From Cloeon dipterum (taxonomy: Eukaryota; Arthropoda; Insecta; Ephemeroptera; Baetidae), in the NCBI RefSeq assembly GCF_949628265.1, contig NC_088786.1, forward strand, positions 40,321,681 through 40,385,680: a DNA stretch of 64,000 nt, read 5' to 3'. Under the pieces are notes generated by a model, which did not search any database, was not told the origin of the DNA, and was given only the letters and a program-made list of their open reading frames with translations. The first letter of the stretch is position 1, and each line of letters starts with the position of its first letter. Shown here in pieces: positions 1 to 11,054 of the stretch. A program made the position numbers and the translations under genes.

Positions 1-81
1 CCTCTGGAAATATTTACAAATCAATATATTTTAATGATACATCTAAATCATCTAGTTGCTTAAATTTGTGGACGGTAAATA

Positions 82-1030
82 TTAAAGTGGCTGGTGAAGG
101 GCACTTTGCCAGCTCCCAGGATCCTGAGCTTGGAAATAATTCAAGCATGTTGCCCCTGAAAATATATAGGGAAAAAGTGCTTAAGGGGCGTAACTGGCAG
201 TATAATATAAATAATTCCCTGTACCCAAAATAATTTGTAAAGAAATATTCAACATTTTTAAAAAAACAATATTTGAGGATTTAAATCGCAATTTTATATG
301 AAAAAACCTTGGTCTCCTGCTGTTTCTTGGTAATTTTGAGCGTTGCTCGTTGACGGTGAGTACTGAAACTGCCCATTTCCGACGGGAAGAGGACCTGGTG
401 CAAAGTCGTTCGTCTGATAAGAAAAACCTAAAGAAATAAGGAAATAATTTTATAGTATATTTTTAAAACATATTAAACATTTAAAACATAAATAAACATT
501 ATTAAAACATATTAGCACAGCTTGCGCCGTTCTCATATTGGAAGAAAATTTTTCAATGAAATGAACAATGTTTAACACATATTCTAGGTAATTTTCGAAG
601 AAATCTTAGCGTAATTTTCATTTTGGAAATCATAATATCATATACTGAAAATTCTTTAGTCACTAAATAAAATCTGACATGGTTTACCAGGATTCGGAAT
701 GAAAGGAACGGCGTCAAATGAATCAAGATATCCAGGTTGGCGAGATAAATAATTCCAATTTCCATCTGTCAGGCTATAATGGGCTTCCCTTGCTTCTCCC
801 TGACCCTGATGATTTAATGTTTCATACCAGATGGGTTGGCTTGCTGGATACACAAATTTGAATTAATTAAAAATACGTTGCACGCGATCCTACCAGCGAC
901 TTGGGATCCTTGAAAAGATGGTCCTGCTTCGTTAATTTCCTGTGCCGAAGGTCGGTGGTATGTTGGACTAGGTGCTTCTTCAGCGGCAGGAACGACCTGG
1001 ACTGGGTTCGGCATCACTCGCTCTCCTTCC
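82..1030 (-). CDS. Gln/Asn/Pro-rich protein P1, 5' end unresolved
   Basis: I do not recognise this family. Four minus-strand exons join in consistent phase: 894-1030, 688-843, 308-427 and 82-155, ending at a TAA at 82-84. All have GT-AG borders. From the ATG at 1012-1014 the product would be about 156 aa. The reading frame stays open back to the splice acceptor at 1030, so an upstream coding exon is likely. The protein is rich in Pro, Gln, Asn, Ser and Tyr and has no visible globular domain. It is paralogous to P2 at 3.8-4.7 kb: both have an exon starting with a Tyr-Gln-Thr motif and containing the segment SNAQNYQ. Exon phases (1-1-1) are the same in both. Function unknown; a disordered structural or secreted protein is possible but not shown. 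Confidence 0.5.
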
Positions 1031-1914
1031 CTAAAAGAAAGTGTAATTTTTTATGTTAAATTATTGTGAATCCACACCATTCCAAAGCCTGGAAAACACA
1101 GTATTCTCCATTATTGTGTACTACGTTGCATATTGTGCATCTTGGTTGATCCATTTCCAGCAGAGTTCCAATTTTACACTTCGGGAGTGATCCGACTGAA
1201 AAAAATAGCCGAAGAATGTAAAAGAAATTACTCTGTTGGTCGCAATCCTAAAGAAAAAGCCAGAACAAATAATTCCTATCCACCCAATGAATTTTCTGTC
1301 CCTCAGAAATTCGAGTATTTTTATTCAGAAACTAAATATTTTAAATTCTATAGGATTTCACTATCCTTGTAGAATTCATCCTTACAAGGATATTAGCAGA
1401 GAAAACTCTTCCAATTTTTTTAAAATATTTAACGCTTTTTCACTGCACTTCATTTTCCTTTGGATACCCACCAGGGAAGAAATGCTTAAATTGTTTTACC
1501 GAGTTAGAGACATTTGCTTTTTCATAAACTGAATATCCGTCGGAATTATTTCCATTTTGAAAAATCATTGCACAAAAAATTCCACTGAAAAACAGCTTTG
1601 TCTTAGATAGGAAATTGAATTAACTTCACCCTGGTAAATTAAACGATTTTTTATAGTTGAAATCTGCCAGTTTCGGATTACACAGAGGTCTAGCGGAGAA
1701 AAATTACTTGCGAGAAAATGGGAATTAAAATTTTGTAACGGTATTGTGTAGATTGAAGATATTTTAATTTTACTAAAAAGATAAAAAAAATGATTGAAAG
1801 TCGAAATTGTAATTGAGACTAACAAGAAAAATGAACTTACCGGCCACGCTGTCAAACACGTTATGAACGCATTGTCTGTTTTCCAGTTGACGGCATCAAT
1901 TCTTTCTCCTTACC
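1031..1914. other. Intergenic stretch, no gene found
   Basis: I see no exon here that fits P1 or any other family. The missing 5' exon of P1 may lie in this stretch, but I could not choose between several short candidates. Confidence 0.4.
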
Positions 1915-2697
1915 TGCTTCTGCGTAGAGTCCTTGTATTAGAGAGTTGCGCGGAAGAGATATACGAACGCGCCTACGCCTCGCGCATCTCGGCCGTCCTA
2001 TCTTGCCCCATGTTAAAATGAGTTTGCGCCGGTGGCTCTGTGGCAGGTTTATTGAATGCCGCCCACCGTGAAATTGGTGTCAAACGAAAGAGCACGAGCT
2101 TAACTACGTTTAAAGTCGGAACCAAGCTTGCAAACCAAATGGTGTTCGAGAAATCCGCTTCGCAAAAACGCTATTTGGGCTGCAAGAGCTGCCCGCCAGC
2201 GCCACGACGGGGCCGCCGGCGAACGGAAGTAATGACGCTCCCACTACCACCAGACACCGGCGCGACGATTTCGCGCGATCTCATTGGTCGGCTCTCACAG
2301 CTTGCACTATCTTAAACTACTAAAGTGGGAGGCAGCCGACCAATGAGATCGCTTGAAATCGTCGCGCCGGTGTCTGCTGGTACTTCCGATCGCCGGCGGC
2401 ACCGTCGTGGCGCTGAACGCTGGAGCGTGCAGCCAAAATAGCGTTTTTGCGAAGCGGATTTCTCGAACACCATTTGGTTTGCAAGCTTGGTTCCGACTTT
2501 AAACGTAGTTTAACTCGTGCTCTTTCGTATGACACCAATTTCGCGGTGGGTGGCATTCAATAAAGCTACCACAGCCACCGGCGCAAACTCATTTTAACAT
2601 GGGGCAAGATAGGACGGCCGAGATGCGCGAGGCGTAGGCGCGTTCGTATATCTCTTCCGCGCAACTCTCTAATACATGGACTCTACTTCTGCGCTGT
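1915..2697. mobile_element. Foldback element with ~370-bp inverted arms
   Basis: The left arm (about 1915-2292) and right arm (about 2338-2697) are near-perfect reverse complements around a loop of about 45 bp. The arms are GC-richer than the surroundings and differ by scattered substitutions and small indels. No transposase frame is present, so this is a non-autonomous foldback or long-TIR element. Longer open frames inside it are by-products of the arms. I could not define a target duplication. Confidence 0.8.
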
Positions 2698-2845
2698 GTG
2701 ATTCTTCTCCCACCCTTATCAGATATAGGGGAAATAATCGGATTGATGTTTTGTCATTTTCAAGAAGTTGGATGAATAATCGCTCTTAGAAATTCTGAAG
2801 GCATTTTACAAATTACCTCTACTTATTATATGAATTTTAATCTTA

Positions 2846-3014
2846 AAGACCGTCTTTAACGAAGTTTCTTGAGCACACCAATCGATTCCTGAGGTTTGAA
2901 TTTGGGTAAAATGGATTTTTTCCGACAAAAAAACCAAGCGCGACGAAGAACGTTTTTCCCGCCTAAACAATTTGAACACATATGCGAGAACTGCGCATGC
3001 GTCAGAGCTGGCAC
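2846..3014. repeat. Half-copy of the lectin-locus palindromic element
   Basis: This matches one arm of the palindrome found repeatedly in the lectin region. It contains the CCCGCC-AAACAA segment and the GCGCATGCGT-AGAGCTGG core. It is cut at 3014 by the hAT-type insertion. The other arm is not recognisable after that insertion. Confidence 0.6.
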
Positions 3015-3409
3015 CAGGGTTCGCCAATTTTGCAATGCGCAAAAATGCACCACTGGTTTTTTTGCGCAAAAAACCGGCTAGAAAAAACCCACCAGTTTTG
3101 GGTTTTTCCGCATTTTTCCGAATTTATCACAAAAAATAGTCAATTTTCGCTCCAAATCAGTCTGATATTTCATAAAATTACGTTGAGAGTTAAAATTTTC
3201 TGTCTCTTGAAGGAACCCGTGGCTCTAATACTGATTTTGGTGATTTTGAAAAATCCCTATTTTTGGTCATCCATCATGAGAAATTTTTATTTTCCATAAG
3301 AATGCATGTGTTTCGGAAAAATGCGCAAAATTGCAGAAAAACCCGCAAAAAACAGTTTTTTGCGATGCAGTGGGTTTTTCCGGAAAAATGCGGGTTTTTG
3401 CGAACCCTG
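3015..3409. mobile_element. Non-autonomous hAT-type element with 8-bp TSD
   Basis: The ends are CAGGGTTCGC and its reverse complement GCGAACCCTG. The element is flanked on both sides by GCTGGCAC (3007-3014 and 3410-3417). An 8-bp duplication and CAGGG-type ends are typical of the hAT superfamily. The 395-bp body is rich in G/A-T runs with subterminal repeats of a GGGTTTTTCCG-type motif at both ends and has no coding capacity. It inserted into an older palindromic repeat. Confidence 0.85.
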
Positions 3410-3799
3410 GCTGGCACACGCTAACCACCGGCTGTTAGCGGCTTACGGGAATCCTCTCCTCCGCCACACCCTGCGTGCATGTCTCGTTCAAGTACCTGCT
3501 AGCCTTCCCTCGTAATTTCCGATGATGTCACGTACCAACAAGCGATTCTTGCGCCATTTATTTTGATTGTCAGTCCGATTCTTATTATTTTGGTTATTTA
3601 GAGTTAAAGACAGTTCTTAAACCGCATTAATTAAAAACCAAAAAGCTTTGTGTCGGATAAAGATTTTGTTTGAATTTGGTTTTTTTATATTAAGACTTAA
3701 ATATATAGCGTATATGAGGCATGTGCAAATAGAATTGGGAAATGCCATTCACTTACTGTGCGAACCAGAAAAGTCAGCGCTCAGCAATTCAACATTATC

Positions 3800-4662
3800 C
3801 ATAGTTTTTCGACATAATTTGCATTTCAATCTACCTTTATGTTCATTGGTACTCCTGGTGTTTTTTGGTAATTTTGAGCGTTGGATGGAAAGTTCAACGT
3901 TTGTTCAGCTCCGACAGGAAAACTAGGACCTGGCGTGAAGTCGACCGTCTGATATGGACAACCTAAAGGAAGCGTTCAATTTTAACATTTTTTAACGTAT
4001 TGAATGATTTACAGATTGCGCCAATGTCATTTTGGAATATTTTGTTTTTATATAAATTACGTTGAATAAAACATCGCAATGATTTACCTGGATTTTGTGG
4101 CTGAACAGAATTTTCCCTTAGCATATTTAAAAATTGATTAGTGTCAGGATTACCCTGATTTCCATCTTGCAGGTTTTGTTGAGGCTGCTCTTCTTCAACC
4201 TGACCCTGGTTCATTGCTGCAAATAGGAAAGGTAGCTCAGGTTTGTTTGCTGGACATATTTATTTTGTTTGCGTGCAGATTTCTTAAATTTTGCCAGGAT
4301 AAAAATCAAATTTCAAGAAATAGATATTTAATTTTTTAAACAGTCAATTGAAGATAATAAACTATTGAAATCAAAACACTTTGCTGTAAATTTTATATTA
4401 ATAAGCGCTTTTGATTGCCATTTCGAGTTTACTTTATCTGTCATTTCTAGACAATTGTAGAATATTCTTAATATTTTGTTCTCACTCTCATTCACCCAGG
4501 GTTCAGTACGACCGCCATTTTGATCACCTGACTGCAACTCGTGGACCTTGTTAGGGTTCTGCTGCGGATATTGGCCCCCTGCAAAATTTGAATTACAAAT
4601 GATAGACTCGCAAATCAAATGAGATAGATTTCTAAATTATTACCAAAACTGTGCTGGTCCAT
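3800..4662 (-). CDS. Gln/Asn/Pro-rich protein P2, 3' end unresolved
   Basis: Paralog of P1. The exons read as 4644-4662 (ATG at 4660-4662, MDQHSFG), 4513-4578, 4088-4216 and from 3962 down to about 3845. Phases are 1-1-1, as in P1. The product is rich in Gln, Asn, Pro and Gly, with segments such as EEEQPQQNLQDGNQGNP and the shared SNAQNYQ motif. The donor after the second exon (GTCGTA) is weak. I could not place a terminal exon like that of P1, so the 3' end of this model is uncertain and the gene may be damaged. Function unknown. Confidence 0.45.
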
Positions 4663-5050
4663 GATATGTATTTATGGTTACTGCTCTGGGTAATGAAACC
4701 AGCAAACGTGTGCTTCCCTCCGAGCGTATGTTCAGGCACTGACAAAATAATATAATAGGATGGATATGGGGTAGAGTTTAGGCAGTTGCGCAAGCGTGAA
4801 AAACGACGAAATTGCAGTGCTGCCAACTTAACACTTCTTTCGACGCCCCTCTAAAACTTCGAGGTAAATTCAAATTTTGAAAGCGTTGCAATTTATGTCG
4901 CAATTTTGTGCTTTTAGCAAAATTCTTCAATGGGCTCTGGATGAACGCATTTAAAAGTGTAGAAAAAAATTGCAAAAGGAAATCAAGATCAAAACCAAAC
5001 AGTTGAATAAATAAAATGCACAATGAAAACAACAGCTCTAGAACTTAAGT

Positions 5051-5371
5051 TCTAGCCAGCCCCTGCTCACTCATATGGCGCGAAACTGCGCCAGCTAAGA
5101 AGTTCTGCAGCCACACACAGGTGGCAGGTCGATAGCTTTTTAAGCCAATCAAATGCCGTCTCGGAGTTTGTTGCCTGTTTCGCCCACGATAAATAAACTC
5201 CGCACATACACCCCTCTTCGCCTCCCTCTGCCCGTGGGCGTAGCCGGCAACAAACTCCGAGACGGCCTCTGATTGGCTTAAAAAGCTATCGACCTGCCAC
5301 CTGTGTGTGGCTGCAGAACTTCTTAGCTGGCGCAGTTTCGCGCCATATCAGTGAGCAGGGGCTGGTTCTAG
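5051..5371. mobile_element. Palindromic TIR element upstream of the zinc-finger gene
   Basis: The arms at about 5051-5175 and 5246-5371 are near-perfect reverse complements of about 125 bp with a 70-bp loop. It has no coding capacity and looks like a MITE with long TIRs. It ends about 115 bp before the TATA box of the zinc-finger gene. Confidence 0.8.
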
Positions 5372-5486
5372 CTGGAAAACTTGCTAGGAGGTTTGTGTAT
5401 TCAAGGAGGTTTTTGATCTGAACCTGAAACCAATCAAAAAGTGCCACGAGAACGCCGGTGACCAATCAGAGAAGCGAGCAGCTCTC

Positions 5487-5516
5487 TATATAATTGGCTT
5501 TCGTCGCGCTGTCAGT
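5487..5516 (+). promoter_or_regulatory. TATA box plus TCAGT initiator
   Basis: TATATAAT at 5487-5494 is followed by TCAGT at 5512-5516. The A at 5514 lies 27 bp after the first T of the TATA box, the normal spacing. TCAGT is the arthropod initiator. The first ATG of the following gene is 70 bp downstream. Confidence 0.65.
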
Positions 5517-5583
5517 AAGGCAAAATCTCTTCTCCGGGCAACACAAGTTACTCTCATCCCTGGAAGATTTTCGTCTGGAAGAG

Positions 5584-7104
5584 ATGTCTTGGAAAAAAAT
5601 AATTGTGAGGAAATTCCAGATTTCAACCACAGACCCTGACCGTCAAAGGTATAAATTTTAGAGAAGCTTTCAATTTTCACAAAGTTAATCCTTTTAAAAC
5701 CTTAGCCAACAGTCAGAAGTTGACGATGTCTGGCAAATAACAGAAAAACCAGCGGCACAGCTAATAGACGCCCCACTTGATCTGACGAGTTAGTTTCATA
5801 CTTTTATCTGTTTCTTTTAACATCTTCACGCAGTACACTTTCCTCGTAAACATTAATTTAGTTGCCAAAATTTGCATATATATTTTTAAAAATGTTGTTA
5901 AATAATTTTTTCAACCGGAAACCAATATTACAGCCCGAAAAGGCGAGATCCAATCCTTCAGGAATGTCCCTGAAGTTTCAAATGAGTCTCATAGACGTCA
6001 AGATGGGCGCTCGGCTCTAGAAAACTCTTCTTTAATCGGAGCATCGCAGAAGCCGAAAAGACCAAGGAAGAATAAGAATCTCGAAGTCGAATTTGCACAC
6101 GCATCTACAAGCTCTGTTCCTGGTACAAAACATTTTAATCTTTTAAAAACTTTCTTTCGAGCCTTTTTAAAACAGTTGGAACTGTCGTTTCTGAACCGTC
6201 ACTTGCTTTTCGTCAACCCAAACCATTACGCTCGGAGCACATTCCGGCCCGCCCATCGTCTGGTTTACCTCAAAAGCGCAGGCGTAGGAATGTTCAACCC
6301 TCGTCCGAGATGCCAAGCATAGAAGGAACCCCAATGGGATCTATTGTTGAGCAGCCACAAAGGGAAAGCGGGTAAAAATTGCGATGGTTTTATCTTGAAA
6401 AGGAATTCATTTTCATTCTTGGCAGCTCTGGGTTCTGGAAAGGAATTATTGAACAAAATGAAGTTCCTCAGCCTGAACCAATCCAAGAATTCCAGCAAGA
6501 ACCTGAAGATCCCATTCCTGGACCTTCGTCAAAGACAATTAAGGTTAGGAATTTGAAGAGAAAAAACGGCTCTGGAATTGAAGGAAATACGCAAGGAGCA
6601 AAACTGAAGAGAAAGTCTTCTTCGGTTGGACAGGACTCTAACGCGGTCACAACCAAACCTAAAAATGGCAAATGCTGTGCGTGCGGATGCACCGTGGAGG
6701 TTTCCCAAATGTATTATCACTTCTTGAACAAACATAATGGCAAAAAAGCATTAAAGTGCACCGCCTCTCAAGATTGCAAGAAATATTTCGCAACACTTGA
6801 AAAGAGAAAGGAGCACGAGCAACAAAAGCACGAGGAACGAGAAAAATTGCGCTGCCTAGATTGCCATTACTCGACAAACGTGAAGTCCAAGTTGGACTTC
6901 CATGTTCTACGGAAGCATTCGGAGAAGACTATCAAATGTACAGATCCGAAGTGCAGCAAAATGTTTGCTTCGCAGGCAACAATGAAAATTCATTTGAAGG
7001 GGACTCACACAATGGAAACATGTCACAAATGCGGAACAGAAATGAGCATCAATTTACTTAAGAATCACAAAAAGCAAAAAAAGTGCGTAATTATTAAGGT
7101 TTGA
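5584..7104 (+). CDS. C2H2 zinc-finger protein, 403 aa, five exons
   Basis: The exons are 5584-5648, 5706-5788, 5934-6122, 6176-6371 and 6426-7104. Every junction is GT-AG and the phases sum to a 403-aa frame ending at 7104. Residues 1 to about 255 are low complexity, basic and Ser/Pro-rich with KRPRKNK- and KRRRR-like runs that could act as nuclear localisation signals. Residues about 259-401 hold four C2H2-like fingers in tandem and a fifth Cys-rich segment near the C-terminus that lacks a clean second His pair. A sequence-specific nucleic-acid-binding role is inferred. I cannot name an orthologue. The frame upstream of the ATG is open back to about 5493, so translation could start slightly earlier, but no in-frame ATG is present. 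Confidence 0.8.
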
Positions 7105-10100
7105 TGGCTGCTGATTATGAATCGAGAAGCTTAAATTTTAGCTTATTTTTTAGATTACTTTCACTGGAATTTTCACTTAAAATCAAATTAAAATTTAGCT
7201 CTGGGGAAAGAAAAGTATTAAGAAACCGAACAATTCGCCTTTATTTCTAGATAAATCGATTTCCAATTTAGCAAAATCACAAAATGAAAAGATAAATCTC
7301 AGGATATGTATGTCATGTTCCTTGAATTCGAATATATATTTATATATACTTGTACCTTTAAATTCAGATTAGCTGTAATTGCACTTCATTGTACATAGAT
7401 ATAAAATTAGCGTTGTCTGATTTTCCATTTTTCTTCGTAAATTTCTGCGCAAAATTAACATTTAAGAAAATACCTTGTCAATTTTTAATTTTAGTAAAAC
7501 TTGTACAAACCATTAATTGACGATTAACGAATGTCATAATTCCTTTCATGTAGGAATGTAAAATAATAAAATCATCTGGAAAATATCCCGATATCCAACG
7601 AGGGGATTCAATTAACCAAATAAAAAATTTAAAGGTTAATCTCTATTTGACAAACGTGTGTAAATGATCTTTGTATTTTATAATGTGTTTAGACACGTCC
7701 CTTTCAATTTCGATAAGCTATAATCGCACTTCATTGTATATAAATATAGCATTAGCGCGTAAGAAGACTATTTTTATTTCAAAATACCTAATCAAGCAGG
7801 GAGTTAAATTCAAAATAATAATGAATCGATATATCTCTTGCTTTATTCTAGTACGCGCTAAGTACCTTGCCTGCGAGGAATTCTTGGTGTGAGTTGAGTA
7901 TTGTATTCGTCTCGATAAATTGACCGACGCGATATCGGGGTAAAAATTGTTTCAACTTATTTACTGTGATGTCTTCTATTGTTATTTTATCGTATTTAGT
8001 TATGAATTTATAACAATCTATAGGGCTTCAAATTCTTCATTGTATTCCGAAATTTTCAAATTGTTAACCGAATTCTTGCATGTAACCAATTCTTTTTCAA
8101 AACACGGGACTAACAAATAAATCTGGTATTTCAACCATTGAGGGAATTTAACTTCCTTTTCCCAATACTTGAAAGATCATCTCGCAGTGTGCGGATAGAA
8201 GCTGGTAGGGGAACGCAGCGTTGCCACATAGTGCTCAAGGGCAAGCTAAAAAAAGCACCGTGATCCGCCACCATGGGGCGGATTGTAAGATTGATCTTGA
8301 AACACTGTACAATGCTATCCTTATGCTCAGCGTTGCCATTTTCTTTCAAGGTCAAGCTGCCGTGATCCACCCCGATGTCCTAAATATCCAATAGGGTGGA
8401 TTACGGCAACGCAACTTAAAAGGAAATGGCAACGCTGGGCAAAAGGCTTGCATTGTACAATGTTTCAAGGTCGAGCTAAAAAACGGTGCCGTAATCCACC
8501 CCAATGTTAATATATAATAGGAGATATCGATAGAATCGTTTTTTTAATATTAATTTATATATATTATGAAAGGAATATTGCAAAAGAATTTGTGAAGAAA
8601 CACACTGGGCATTAAAATTCTTTGGTAACCAGTTTAAATGTATATCAATCTGAAAATTCGAATTTCTCGGAAAAGATCGAAAAAGGTGACCCTAACCTTT
8701 GACTTGCGATGTTTTTCCAGTTGAAAGGTTATTCAAAACGGAAAAAAAGTTAATTTATAAAAATGACAGGATGATATCTCAACTCAATAAAATAATACAC
8801 ACCATATTTCCATTTTTGGGAATTTTTGAGATAGCCTGAAATTTAAAAAATTCATTTATTAACTTAGAATCGCGTAAATGTCAATCAATGTGTTAACCGC
8901 GCATGCGTGTGATGCGCAGAAACCTACCGCGCATGCATGCAATGCCTACAAACATATTGCGCAGCCTTATATTATCGCTTTTAGGCTTATCATTGAAAAG
9001 AAAATAGTTAAATTTCAACAACTTCTTTTCCCGCCAATTCCGCAATTTCAAAGCACCGTTTGTTGTATGTGCAGAACGTTTCAAAACAGTAAAAGCATGC
9101 GCAGAGGAAGCTTCAATGATCCGCGCAACCTAAAGGCTCTAATTGTACTCGATTGGCAATCGCGGGTCGGGGGATATTTTCGCAGATCTTGAATCTTGAG
9201 TCCTGATGGTACCTCTGAGAATTCCCTTTGTTCCCGCTCACAGGAAAATTCTCCGGCATCTAACGATCATATAACATATATGCAGATATTTCAGTTAATT
9301 ATTCATATACAAATTGATAATGCTTACCTGGATTAACTTTAATGCTGAATGATGGCTTCAATTCACGCGCGTCGGTTTGGCAAAGAAATAATCGATTATT
9401 ATAGTCGGACATTTAGAGGCAAATAATCGGCTTTATAATCGGTTTCTTAGCTAATAATCGGTTTCATATGCGGTTTCCTGTTCATAAAGGCGAAAAATTT
9501 ATATTTAATCGGTGTTATGTTTCGTCCTTTTCTTTATTTTGTCAAAATGTATGTATTTTTCTTTTATTGAAAAATCAAGAGGTTGGTTAAACAAATATCA
9601 AAATTTATAAAATAAAAAATATTTTTACATTGTTGCCTTTAGCAAATTGTTCTTCCTGTTTGTTCATCAGGACTGTCAAGCACTTAAAGTTCAGGTTTTG
9701 CCAAATTCTCGGAGAATTAAAAATTAAATTAAATTTTTCGCTTGATTTTGATCCTTTTGTGGTGATCTGTCCAATTAATGGTGTGTGATTCATGGGCTAA
9801 ATTTCTCTTCTTGTGAAATAAATCATGATTTAATTTCCAATCAAGTGGGAAGGAACTGGCAATATGACTAGCATGCCAGCTTAATAGCCGATTTTTGTCG
9901 CAAATTTAGACGGCAACCCGGCAAAATTCAAGCATTTCCAAAATTTCAGGTAAAGTGTAAAAGTATTTTCTCTCTTTTTATGTAGAGCTATTTTATAATT
10001 AACAACAACTTTTTATACCTGGTTACTTCATGCGTCCTTACAAATTATTTTATTCCAAATCAATCATTGCTCACGTAACATTATTGTTTAAGGATAAAAA

Positions 10101-11054
10101 AAATTCAATTTAAAAAATAGCTAAAAAAGCAATTATTTTTCAATGAACAATTGTTGAAAAATTAACTGAAATATGTGTTCCCTTAATCAATTGGCTTTGG
10201 CAACTTCTCTGCTACTTAAAACATTGTTGCACGTTCGCGGATTGGATTGCGTGGTTTTCGACAAAATATAGTGGAAAATAACCCCTTTTTAAGAAATCAG
10301 ACAATAATCGCTTATTTATGGGAGAGACAATCGAAAAATAGTCGTTTTGGATGCAATGAACGAAAATAATCGATTATGAAAATCTGCCAAAATGCTTAAA
10401 AACTGATGATTCGTACTCATTTGATAGTCCCGAAATCATAGAGGCAAAAGAAAAAATAGTCGATAGTCGGTTTTGCACAACCCTACTGATAACTTAATTT
10501 ATCGACTTATTGGTTCAGGGAGGCATTGTTTTTTTAATTTTGCCTTAAAACACTGTAAAATGCAATCCTTATGCCCAGCATTGCTATATTCCTTCAAGGA
10601 TGCGTTGCCGTGTCGTAATCTGCATCATGGTCTGATTACAAAAATTTTCAAGTATCATTCAATTAATCATTGAAAAGTAAAACAAAGATAGTTATTTAAA
10701 ATTTGATATTAATGTTATGTTGGCACGCCACTAGTTGGCAGCCCTGCGGTAAATAAAAGCTTTAGTTTAACAATGATGCTGAATAAGGGAAAACACTCGT
10801 TTAATTGTTCCTCCCTATTAAGCCTAAAATCATAGTAAGAATCAGTCTGGACGTCCGACGAAGGAATCCGGACAACAGTCGCGAATCTCTCGAACAAGAT
10901 TAGCAGCCGCTGTATCAAAATCGACTTATACTAATTTTTTAACAACACAATACATTTATTTCAATTTCATTCTTCGTACAGAGCAGCGCCATTCGTTTTT
11001 CCTGTTATTTAAAATTTCAACTTAATCGAGTAAGCCTTTTTGTTTACGGCTACA
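7105..11054. other. 4-kb gene-free interval with transposon debris
   Basis: I find no coding exons. The stretch is AT-rich (an AATAATCG-type motif recurs at 9.38-9.48 and 10.3-10.4 kb) and holds the hairpin elements listed separately. At 8640-8800 there is a diverged half-copy of the long-TIR element nested in E. At 8885-9110 there are GCGCATGCGT-type repeats like those upstream of the LRR genes. Confidence 0.5.
8230..8505. repeat. Hairpin repeat with GTGATCC/GGATTAC arms
   Basis: The left part (8250-8375) and right part (8390-8505) form imperfect inverted arms that share the AACGCTG-type and ACTGTACAATG-type segments. A related partial copy lies at about 10520-10640. No coding potential; probably a MITE family. 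Confidence 0.55.

Noticed and set aside
2040-2556. Paired frames of about 80-90 aa on opposite strands
   Set aside because: They are mirror readings of the two arms of the foldback element.
4778-5032. Hydrophobic 84-aa minus-strand frame starting MFSLCILF as a secreted protein
   Set aside because: AT-rich, no splice or paralog support, and it overlaps no recognisable family. It may be chance.
8880-9110. GCGCATGC-type repeats as a CRISPR or satellite array
   Set aside because: Spacing is irregular, units are imperfect, and the genome is eukaryotic. They match the repeats upstream of LRR-B and LRR-C.
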